DNA of 64,000 nucleotides from Rubrivivax sp. A210 (GTDB lineage Bacteria; Pseudomonadota; Gammaproteobacteria; Burkholderiales; Burkholderiaceae_C). How positions within the stretch are numbered: position 1 is the stretch's first letter; the number at the start of each line of letters is the position of its first letter. Shown here piece by piece: positions 46,601 through 52,402 of this stretch. The stretch spans positions 1-64,000 of the forward strand of contig NZ_CAJGBN010000071.1 in the NCBI RefSeq assembly GCF_904426505.1. Direction: 5' to 3'. Under the pieces are notes generated by a model that saw only the letters and a list, made by a program, of their open reading frames with translations, was not told the origin of the DNA and did no database searches. The translations under genes and the position numbers were made by a program.

Positions 46601-49048
46601 GCCGCCGCTGAACTGCACGTTGGGGTTGACCACGCTCGAGCCGGTCAGCAGGTTGTACACGCCGCTGCCGAAGACCAACGTGCCGGTTCCCTGGAAGCGG
46701 CCGTCGCTGCTGCCACCCCCATTGAGCGCCAGGGTGCCGGCATTCACGCTGACCACGCCGGTACCCGCCCCGGTGGTGGTGTTGTCGAAGGCGACCCCCA
46801 TGCTGGTCGTGCCCACGCCCGACTTGGTGTACACGCCCTGGTTGTCGAAGCGACCCGAGCCGCCGAAGTCGGGCGAAATGCTGCTGTCGAAGGCCTGCTG
46901 GTCGGCCCAGGTGCCGGTGTTGGTGATGAGGGCCGTGCCGCCCGTGCGGATGCGGCCGTTGCCAGCGGCGGTGTTGGTCCAGGTGGTGTCGCCGGCGACG
47001 AGGTTGCGGCCATCCGTCATGTCCTTGAGCGCGGCGCCGCTGATCACCAGGGTGCCGTCGGCCTGGGTGCGACCGCTGCCGGTCATGGTGCCGCTGGTCC
47101 AGGTGGTGGCGCCACTGACGGTGACGGTGGCTGTGCCGCCCAGCGTGCCGCCGGTCAGGCTCAGCGTGGCGGTGGTCACGCCGCCGGTGTTGTTGAAGCT
47201 CAGGCCGCCGCTGCTCAGCTGCAGCGCGCTCACGCTGAAGGCCTGGGTGATGTTGAAGACGCCCGTGCCGCCCGTGGCGACGATGGTCGAGCCCACGCCG
47301 GACACCGTGCCGCTGAAGGTGCTGGTGCCACCGCTGAACTGGGTGGCGGTGCCGGCGTTGAAGCTGCCGGCGATGGTGTTGCTGCCGCCCGTGAAGTCGA
47401 CCGTGCCCGCGGTGCTGACGCTGGATGCCGCCAGCAGCGCATGGCCGCCGCCCAGGCCCAGCGTGGTGCCGGCCAGGCCCGTGAAGCTGCCGTTGCTGCT
47501 GCCGCCGCCGGTCAGGCGCAGGCTGCCGGCATGCACTGCCACCACGCCGGTGGTCGGGCTGGCCGAGTTGTTGTTGAAGGCGATGCTGATCGTCGTGTTG
47601 CCGGCGCCGCTCTTGGTGTAGCTGCCGCTGTTGACGAAGGTGGCGCTGCCGCTGAAGTCCGGCCCGATGCCCCCGTTGAAGGCCTGCTGGTCCAGCCAGC
47701 TGCCGGTGTTGTCGATGACCGCCGCGCCGCCGGTGCGGATGCGGCCGTTGTCGGCCGCGGTGTTGGTCCAGGTGGTGGTGCCGGCCGTGCCCAGCGTGCG
47801 GCCGGAGGTCAGGTCCTTGGAGGACGCGCCGCTGATCGTCATCGCCCCGGCCACCTGGGTGCGGCCGGCGCCGGTCATGGTGCCGCTGGTCCAGCTGCCG
47901 TTGCCGCTGAAGCTGGCCGTGGACGTGCCCGCCAGCGTGCCGCCGCTCAGCGCCAGCGTGGTGGCGGCCAGGCCGCCGGTGTTGTTGAAGGCCAGGCTGC
48001 CGGAGCTGAGGGTCACACTGCCGCTGTTCACCGCCTGCGCGTTGTTGAAGACGGCCGCGCCGCCGTTGGCGACCAGGTTGCCGACGTTGCCGACGTTGCC
48101 GGTGAAAGTGGTGGTGCCGCCGCTGAACACGCTGGACGTGGTGGCGCTGTAGCTGCCGGCGACGGTGTTGTTGCCCGAGCCGGCGAACTCGACCGTGCCC
48201 GCGCTGTTGATGCTGGACGCCGCCAGCAGCGTGGCGCCCCCGCCAAAGGCCAGCGTGGTGCCGGCCAGCGCGGCAAAGCTGCCGCTGCTGCTGCCCCCGC
48301 CCAGCAGGCGCAGGCCGCCTGCATTGACTGCCACCACGCCGGTGCCGGCGCCGCTGCTGGTGTTGTTGAACGCGATGCTGATGGTGGTGGTGCCGGCGCC
48401 GCTCTTGGTGTAGCTGCCGCTGTTGTTGAAGTTGGCCGTGCCGCTGAAATCGGGCGAGATGGCGCTGCTGAAGGCCTGCTGGTCGTCCCAGCTGCCGCTG
48501 TTGTTGATGGTGGCCCCGTTGCCGGTGCGGATGCGGCCGTTGTCGGCGGCGGTATTGGTCCAGGTGGTGGTGCCCGCGGTGGCCAGGGTGCGGCCGGCTA
48601 TCAAGTCCTTGAGGCCGGCGCCGCTGAACGCAAAGCTGCCGGTGGACGTGGTCACGCCGGTGCCGCTCATGAAGCCGCCGGTCCAGCTGCCCGCGCCGCT
48701 GATCGTCACCGCGCCGGTGCCGGCCAGCGTACCGCCGCCGCTGAGCGTGAAGCCCGCGGTGGTGGACGCGGCGCTGGTGGTCAGCGTGCCCCCGTTGACC
48801 GTCAGCGTGCCGGTGCCGCTGAAGCTCAGGATGGTGAAGGTGGTGCGCACCTCGGTGTTGAAGGCCCCCAGCAGCGCGTCGTCGGCCGCGCCGGGCACGA
48901 TGCCGCCGGTCCAGTTGGCCACCACGTCCCAGAAGCTGCCCGGGCCGCTGAAGCTGCGCACGGCGGCGTTCAGGCCGCCAGGGCCCAGGGCCAGGGCGGC
49001 GGCGAGCGCAATCGGGGTCAGGCGGCGGGTCAGGCGGCGTTGGTTCAT
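40613..49048 (-). CDS. Giant repetitive PEP-CTERM surface protein
   Basis: The 2811-residue protein starts at the ATG 49046-49048 with a signal peptide (MNQRRLTRRLTPIALAAALA) and ends with a PEP-CTERM sorting signal: VPEPGTWLLMAGGLLALAG followed by a basic tail. In between are Gly/Ser/Thr/Asn-rich beta-strand repeats of adhesin type: seven long units marked by DQQAF, then at least three units of about 119 residues resembling choice-of-anchor D domains. PEP-CTERM proteins are processed by exosortase and are linked to exopolysaccharide or biofilm matrix. No passenger enzyme domain is seen. It lies on the same strand directly after the AgmX/ExbBD operon, 264 nt away, and may be its cargo or partner. 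Confidence 0.9.
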   Translation of the reverse strand: MNQRRLTRRLTPIALAAALALGPGGLNAAVRSFSGPGSFWDVVANWTGGIVPGAADDALLGAFNTEVRTTFTILSFSGTGTLTVNGGTLTTSAASTTAGFTLSGGGTLAGTGAVTISGAGSWTGGFMSGTGVTTSTGSFAFSGAGLKDLIAGRTLATAGTTTWTNTAADNGRIRTGNGATINNSGSWDDQQAFSSAISPDFSGTANFNNSGSYTKSGAGTTTISIAFNNTSSGAGTGVVAVNAGGLRLLGGGSSSGSFAALAGTTLAFGGGATLLAASSINSAGTVEFAGSGNNTVAGSYSATTSSVFSGGTTTFTGNVGNVGNLVANGGAAVFNNAQAVNSGSVTLSSGSLAFNNTGGLAATTLALSGGTLAGTSTASFSGNGSWTSGTMTGAGRTQVAGAMTISGASSKDLTSGRTLGTAGTTTWTNTAADNGRIRTGGAAVIDNTGSWLDQQAFNGGIGPDFSGSATFVNSGSYTKSGAGNTTISIAFNNNSASPTTGVVAVHAGSLRLTGGGSSNGSFTGLAGTTLGLGGGHALLAASSVSTAGTVDFTGGSNTIAGSFNAGTATQFSGGTSTFSGTVSGVGSTIVATGGTGVFNITQAFSVSALQLSSGGLSFNNTGGVTTATLSLTGGTLGGTATVTVSGATTWTSGTMTGSGRTQADGTLVISGAALKDMTDGRNLVAGDTTWTNTAAGNGRIRTGGTALITNTGTWADQQAFDSSISPDFGGSGRFDNQGVYTKSGVGTTSMGVAFDNTTTGAGTGVVSVNAGTLALNGGGSSDGRFQGTGTLVFGSGVYNLLTGSSVVNPNVQFSGGTTNVGGSYSVAGTTTVNGGTANFTGTVAGSGGSLILSSGTANFNNLAGVSVATLALSGGTLSGTQDLAVSGATTWTNGTMTGTGRTLANGTLVISGAALKDMTGGRRLVAGNTTWTNTAAGNGRIRTGGTALITNTGTWADQQAFDSSISPDFGGTARFDNQGVYNKTGAGTTTISVAFDNTRSGAGTGVVNVNAGTLSLGGGGSSNGSFQGPGLLVFSGGVHDLLAASSVTNPNVQFSGGTTHMGGSYNVSGTTTVNGGTANFIGTVANSGGNLVVSSGTVNYSNLAGVTVSALTLSGGTVGGTQALTVSGNTGWTSGTMTGTGSTTLQGALSLSGAIQKDLTGGRVLNTQSTTTWTNTAVSNGRIRTGGGAVINNSGSWLDQQAFNGQISPDFGGISTFNNTGSYTKSGAATTDMAVAFVNGNATPGTGLVNLNAGTLQLSAGGSSLGTFNVADGTTLDFTSGTYTLGGTVASGADGRVRVSGGTVNTSGVKSFAGLLELGSGTLNVNADASAARYSQSTFGTLGGTGNLAISGSAVWTVGTMTGPGSTTSNGTLTLSGAGLKDLTAGRTLNTAGTTTWTNTANANGRIRTGGAAVINNSGSWLDQQAFNGQISPDFGAGGSFNNTGSYTKSGAATTDLAVAFVNGNATPGTGVVNLNAGTLQLSGGGSSLGTFNVVDGTTLAFSGGTYTLGGTVASGANGRVLVSGGVVNTQGSKSFAGLLELSGGTLNVNAAASAASYLQSVSSTLGGTGNLTLSGSAVWTAGTMTGPGSTTSSGTLALSGAGLKDLTAGRTLNTAGTTTWTNTANSNGRLRTGGAVAINNSGDWLDQQAFNGSITPDLGAGGSFNNSGSYAKTGTGTTDISVAFSNPGRLSVSAGQINLTGGLSNFAGSTLTGGTFEVIGNSTLRITGANIVTNAATLLLDGAGSALLNATSNANALAGFNTNTAAGSFSIRNGRNFTSAGAFGNAGIVSVGAASTFTAGSAFTNQVTAQLQLAGGSFAGPSLANAGVTSGFGSVAPVVSNSGTVRANGGMLTLAGGVLGATGTVQVDAGATMSLGAGSSARNLVHNGTQLALGASNITVFNDYDNASFGVGNAFDRRAGVSGSGQILASGTAQQTLNGALVSGGDTASATLTLPNIRVGLGGLTTSFTINNVGLGGPLLRGALVTTGISNPGLTGSGVTAQNWGAVSQFGPGQTFSVHFDPSVGQALAGQVLQVVNNFDNVAGQTLAITGQAFNLASASAATPSPVVLANQRVGGTATQALTISNTAAADGFSEGLNASIAASGAATAGGSFSVLAAGASSNALFVGVDTSTAGAKSGVASISLASDGTGTSGFGALGIAGQAVNVSGNVFRLAQANGATPNPVFIVNQRVGDSATQALSITNTAAADGFSERLNASIVGNGNVVASGSFSLLAAGATDNTSLLVSLDTRSAGARGGTATLTLVSDGTGTSGLGVQGLGTQTVTVNGGVYRLATASPAAPNPVLLANQRIGGTLTQVLTLSNTALADGFSEGLNASIAAGGAATAGGSFSVLAAGASSSALFVGLDTSSAGAKSGTATITLASDGTGTSGFGALGMASQTVNVSGNVFRLANPVVDTSPVTLVARVGDTAPSRTVAVSNAGADAFTERLDAGWASAPAAFSGQGAVVGLVNGQSSSALAISLNTASAGSFAGTAQVALVSSGAGTTGAADAALGSAGVAVTGRVYAPAVARVDTPALDFGIVRVGDVVAARSVTVSNTATGTLADTLSATLGGAPAPFSAGGSLAGLVAGGSHAAALTVQLDTRSAGVFSGSADLAFTSQNPELADLALASGRITLSAQVNHLAEVALAKAGGAGAFSGGGLSYTLDFGTLVLGAGPRSASLTLSNAAFGPADALAGSWDVSAVGAGDAFSLAGFGSFSGLAAGSSLSGLTLSFAGATAGSFDRVLMLQGLSTNGSGPDLALGRVELHLVGSVAAVPEPGTWLLMAGGLLALAGKARRGARANAPVAAG
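41800..42900 (-). repeat. Three choice-of-anchor-D-like units inside the PEP-CTERM gene
   Basis: The QRVG/QRIG-coding motif recurs at plus 42827, 42473 and 42116, steps of 354 and 357 nt (118-119 residues). Each unit contains LTISNTAAADGFSE-like and SLASDGTGTSGFGALG-like segments. A more diverged unit follows with VGDTAPSRTVAVSN, and another with VGDVVAARSVTVSNTA. These resemble immunoglobulin-like stalk domains that precede sorting signals. Confidence 0.75.
43980..48600 (-). repeat. Seven long tandem units inside the PEP-CTERM gene
   Basis: The codons for EAFQQD read backwards (plus GAAGGCCTGCTGGTC) occur at 48470, 47678, 46889, 46166, 45440, 44768 and 44096. Steps between them are 792, 789, 723, 726, 672 and 672 nt, all multiples of three, and they fall into three size classes of adjacent pairs. 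Each unit has a TTTWTNTA segment, NGRIRTGG, SW.DQQAF, a PDFGG-like step and a SYTKSGA segment. The unit lengths are 264, 263, 241, 242, 224 and 224 residues. Confidence 0.85.
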
Positions 49049-49312
49049 GGGTACATCCGGTTGGGCGAAGGCGCCGTGCATGCTGTCACGGTGCCTTCGC
49101 ACGGGCTTCCGCTGGGCAGAGGGTGAACAAGGATTCAAGCCCGGGGCCCGAGGCCGAGTTCGACGCGCGAACGCGGCCCGGGGCAGGCCGGCAAAGCCTG
49201 GCCCTGCCGCGCATGAGGCGGATCAAGTCCGTGGCCACGAGCGCCCGCAACCCCCATGACCAAGGGAACCGGGATGCGCAGCGGGCGCCGGGCCTTGCAC
49301 CCGGCCCAAGGC

Positions 49313-50422
49313 TCAGGACGGCAGGAAGTCCACCGGCCAGGTGACGACCATCACCTCGACATCCTTGGCGCCGAAATCGAACTGGCGGATGCGCGCGAGC
49401 AGCTTCTTTTCCAGTTCGTCAGCCTTGAGCTCGCTCGAGACGATGCGCAGGTCGGCGACCTGGCCACCGGGCGCGATCTTGAGTTCGAGCACCACCTTGC
49501 CCTGCAGCGCCGGGTCTTCGCGCAGTGCGCGGTTGTAGAGCGCGTAGATCGCGCCCTTGTTGCGCTCGAAGACGAGCTTGATCTCCTCGATCGAACGGCT
49601 GGCACGGCCGCTGCTGCCCTTGTGCAGCGTGCCGCCAGCCGCCGCGCCGGCCCCGGCCTGGGCCGATCCGCCCGCGCCACCGGCGCGCGAGCCGCCGCCG
49701 CCACCCGGACCGCCCCCCCCACCACCACCAGCCACGCCCTCGACCAGGGTGGTGGCGCGGCCGGCGAGGCCGCCGCCGCCGGTGTCGCGGCTGTAGCCGG
49801 CGGTGTTGATGCCGCCGCTGCCCTTGGTGGCGTTGCTGGTGATCATGGCGCGCACCGGCACGCCGGGCTCGGTGCCGGCGCCCACGCCCGGGCCGGTGGC
49901 CGTGCCGACGCCGGGACCGGGTCTGATGTCCTGCTTGAGCTGGACGGCCAGAGGCGCGCCGGTCATCTCGGCCAGCTCATTCTTCAGCGCCAGCAGGCCC
50001 ACGCCGCTGGCCTTGCGGCGCGCATTGTCCAGCGCCACCTCGCCCGGCGCCTTGCCCGGCTCGGGCTTGCGCGCCTCGGGCACCGGGCGCGGCTTGGCCG
50101 CCACCTGCGGCACCGGTTTGTCGGCGGGAGCCTGGGGTTTGGTGGCGCTGTCGACCGGCGCCTCGGCCGGCTTGGGCGGCGGCGGAGGCGGCGTGCGGCG
50201 TTCCAGCAGCAGGCGCGCGATGGGCGGCGGCAGCGGCTGGGCCTCGATGCGCTGGGCCTGGCGCAGCGGCACGAAAGGCAGAACGACGCCCAGCAGCAGC
50301 ACCAGGGCCAGCACGCGGCCGAGGATGCGCTTGAAGCGGCGCTCGTCGTCGGCAATGGCCGACCACGGCAGCGCCGGCACGCGGAAAGAGACGCCCGGAT
50401 GGGCCATCGCCAGCGCGGCCAT
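49313..50422 (-). CDS. AgmX/PglI C-terminal-domain, TonB-like energy transducer
   Basis: The 369-residue protein has one membrane helix (about 34-52, RILGRVLALVLLLGVVLPF), a periplasmic proline-rich linker (RRTPPPPPPKPAEAP), a glycine-rich linker and a C-terminal domain from about 275 (SIEEIKLVFERNKGAIYALY to VTWPVDFLPS) that matches the AgmX/PglI C-terminal family. This N-in, long-linker layout is TonB-like. The ATG at 50420-50422 overlaps the stop of the ExbD gene; GGAGGG lies 7 nt upstream. It is the last gene of the operon that starts beyond the right window edge and likely uses the ExbB/ExbD motor. Confidence 0.88.
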   Translation of the reverse strand: MAALAMAHPGVSFRVPALPWSAIADDERRFKRILGRVLALVLLLGVVLPFVPLRQAQRIEAQPLPPPIARLLLERRTPPPPPPKPAEAPVDSATKPQAPADKPVPQVAAKPRPVPEARKPEPGKAPGEVALDNARRKASGVGLLALKNELAEMTGAPLAVQLKQDIRPGPGVGTATGPGVGAGTEPGVPVRAMITSNATKGSGGINTAGYSRDTGGGGLAGRATTLVEGVAGGGGGGGPGGGGGSRAGGAGGSAQAGAGAAAGGTLHKGSSGRASRSIEEIKLVFERNKGAIYALYNRALREDPALQGKVVLELKIAPGGQVADLRIVSSELKADELEKKLLARIRQFDFGAKDVEVMVVTWPVDFLPS

Positions 50423-50916
50423 CACACGTCCCTCCGCCGCACCGCGAAGAAGACATCGCTGTAGTTGGCGCGGGCGCAGGTCGCCATCAGCTTGCGCAGC
50501 AGCCTGTAGGGAATCTCCTTGTCGGCCATGATGGTGATGGCCTGGGCCTCGCTGGCGTTCTCGGCGCGCACCGCCTTGCGCGTGGCCAGCAGGTCGAGCT
50601 CGGCCTTGAGCGGCGCGATGAGGTCGTCGGCCTGGGCCAGCGCATCCTTCACCAGCGCGACGCGGCGGCCGTCGACCAGGATCTCTTCGCGGCTCACCAC
50701 CAGCACCACGCTGTCCTTGGGTGCCTGCTCGGCGCTGGACAGCGGCAGCTTGACGGCGCTGGGGCTCACCAGGGTCTCGACGCCGGCGGCGCTGGAGAGC
50801 AGGAAGAAGATGAGGATGGTGAAGACGTCGATCAGCGACACCAGGTTCATGTCCATGGCCGCGCCGCCGCGGGCCTTGCGCGCGGCGCGGCGCTGGATGC
50901 CGGTGAGCGCGGCCAT
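50422..50916 (-). CDS. ExbD/TolR-family protein, Asp-containing
   Basis: The 164-residue protein has one N-terminal membrane helix with the conserved proton-relay Asp: NLVSLIDVFTILIFFLL places D30 in the position of E. coli ExbD D25 / TolR D23. The periplasmic domain follows, with ITIMADKEIPYRLLRKLM as in this family. It overlaps the upstream ExbD-like gene by one base and the AgmX-type gene by one base, giving tight stoichiometric coupling. Confidence 0.9.
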   Translation of the reverse strand: MAALTGIQRRAARKARGGAAMDMNLVSLIDVFTILIFFLLSSAAGVETLVSPSAVKLPLSSAEQAPKDSVVLVVSREEILVDGRRVALVKDALAQADDLIAPLKAELDLLATRKAVRAENASEAQAITIMADKEIPYRLLRKLMATCARANYSDVFFAVRRRDV

Positions 50917-51419
50917 CAGCTCTGCGGCGCGCGCACGGGCGCGTCGCCGATGGAGATGGACGGAAACAACTCGGCGCGCACCAGCTTCGTGCCCTGGGCG
51001 GTGACGGTGGAACGCATCGCGTCCATCACCTGCACCAGCTCGTCATAGGGCGTGTCGGGCTCGGCCAGCACGCTGGCCTCGGTCTTGTCGGGAAAGCGCT
51101 TCTTGATCATCAGCATCAGCGCCGCCAGCGTCTGGTAGGACTTGGCGGGCGCCTCGGCGCTGCGCGGGATGCGTTCGATGAGGCCGCCGATGCGGTCGCC
51201 CACCTCGATGGCGTCGCGCCGCACCACCACCTCGAGCTGCAACTCGCCGGCCTTGATCTGCTCGACCGCCGACTGCTGGGCCGGCAGGCGCAGGTCCATC
51301 ACCGCCAGCCGCGTGAACACCGCGGTCGACAGCAGGAAGGGCACCAGCACCACGATCAGGTTGATGAAGGCCGTGATTTCCAGATGCGCCGGCTCCTTGC
51401 GCAGGCGGCGCAGCCTCAT
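50916..51419 (-). CDS. ExbD/TolR-family protein, Asn at the proton-relay position
   Basis: The 167-residue protein has a membrane helix LEITAFINLIVVLVPFLLST in which N20 replaces the proton-relay Asp of ExbD/TolR. The periplasmic part (AVMDLRLPAQQS; VLAEPDTPYDELVQVMDAM) is of ExbD type. Together with the Asp-containing paralogue it suggests that a heteromeric pair sits in one ExbB pentamer, with only one subunit taking part in proton flow. It overlaps the ExbB gene by 4 nt and the next ExbD gene by 1 nt. Confidence 0.88.
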   Translation of the reverse strand: MRLRRLRKEPAHLEITAFINLIVVLVPFLLSTAVFTRLAVMDLRLPAQQSAVEQIKAGELQLEVVVRRDAIEVGDRIGGLIERIPRSAEAPAKSYQTLAALMLMIKKRFPDKTEASVLAEPDTPYDELVQVMDAMRSTVTAQGTKLVRAELFPSISIGDAPVRAPQS

Positions 51420-52078
51420 GACGGGCGGCTTTCCTTGGCCTTCTCGGCGGCCAGGCGGCCGACCAGGTTGAGGAAGGTGATCTTGGCCGCTTCCAGGCTG
51501 TCGACGATCTCGGAGGCGCGCGCCTGCAGGAAGGCGTGGATGAGCAGGAAGGGGATGGCCACCATCAGCGCGAAGGCGGTGTTGTTCATCGCGACAGAGA
51601 TGCTGGCCGACAGCAGCTCGGCCTTCTCGGCCGGGTTGACCTGCGCCACCGCGGTGAAGCCCTTGATGAGGCCGATGATGGTGCCCAGCAGGCCGACCAG
51701 GGTGATGGTGTTGGCGAAGGTGGCGATGTAGTGGGTGCGCTTCTCCAGCCGCGGCACGATCTCCATCATGCCTTCCTCCATCGCGTGGTCGATGTCCTCG
51801 CGGCGGCCGGCGCTGCGCATGCGCTCCAGGCCGTTGGCAACGATCTTGCCGATGGCCGAATCGGACCTCTCGACCAGGGCTGCCACCTCCTTGAACTTGC
51901 CGCCCTGCAGCAGCGGCAGCACCTCGTCCCAGAGCTTGCGGTTCTGGCTGCGCGCCTTGGAAAGGAAGGCGAAGCGCTCGATGGCGATGGCCAGGCCCAC
52001 GGCCATCATGGCCAGGCTGGGGTAGAGAAAGGGCCCGCAGTCGACGAAGAACTTGACCACGGTATTGAAGGTATCCAT
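51416..52078 (-). CDS. MotA/TolQ/ExbB proton-channel family protein
   Basis: The 220-residue membrane protein has three helices: about 15-33 (DCGPFLYPSLAMMAVGLAI), about 121-140 (FANTITLVGLLGTIIGLIKG) and about 160-184 (NNTAFALMVAIPFLLIHAFL), with the conserved T/G-rich channel residues of the TolQ/ExbB group. It would form the pentameric channel of the motor. It starts 12 nt after the small exported protein gene and overlaps the Asn-type ExbD gene by 4 nt. Confidence 0.92.
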   Translation of the reverse strand: MDTFNTVVKFFVDCGPFLYPSLAMMAVGLAIAIERFAFLSKARSQNRKLWDEVLPLLQGGKFKEVAALVERSDSAIGKIVANGLERMRSAGRREDIDHAMEEGMMEIVPRLEKRTHYIATFANTITLVGLLGTIIGLIKGFTAVAQVNPAEKAELLSASISVAMNNTAFALMVAIPFLLIHAFLQARASEIVDSLEAAKITFLNLVGRLAAEKAKESRPS

Positions 52079-52090
52079 CGAGAAGCTCCG

Positions 52091-52402
52091 TCAGGGGGCG
52101 GGGGTTTTGGGGGGAGGGGCGGATTCGGGCTTGCCGGCCTGACGCGCCTGCAGCTGCAGGCCGTAGTCGACCTGGCGGCGGAAGACCTCGCGGTCGACCG
52201 GCGCAAGTGCCTCGTCGAGCACGCTGCGCACCGGGCGGCCCGACAGCTCGCCGGGCAGCGGCTTCTTCCAGGGCACGATGTACAGCACCTTGGGCAGCTC
52301 GCGGTTGCCGATGATCTGGGTACGGTCGATATCGGCGCGGTCCTGGGCCGAGGCGGCGGCGCAGGCCAGCATCCCCAGCAGCGCGGCGGGCAGTCGCTTC
52401 AT
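52091..52402 (-). CDS. Small exported protein in the AgmX/ExbBD operon
   Basis: The 103-residue protein has a signal peptide (MKRLPAALLGMLACAAASA) and a mature part with DRTQIIGNRELPKVLYIVPW, then a charged segment and a proline-rich tail (SAPPPKTPAP). The family is not recognised by name. The ATG at 52400-52402 overlaps the stop of the TPR lipoprotein gene by 4 nt (ATGA). Its conserved place between TPR lipoprotein and motor genes suggests a periplasmic adaptor. Confidence 0.75.
   Translation of the reverse strand: MKRLPAALLGMLACAAASAQDRADIDRTQIIGNRELPKVLYIVPWKKPLPGELSGRPVRSVLDEALAPVDREVFRRQVDYGLQLQARQAGKPESAPPPKTPAP

Noticed and set aside
43388..49126. Open frame of 1912 codons opposite the PEP-CTERM gene
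   Set aside because: It is the antisense of a GC-rich repeat gene; its translation is Ala/Gly/Val/His-rich with no signal, domain or ribosome binding site.
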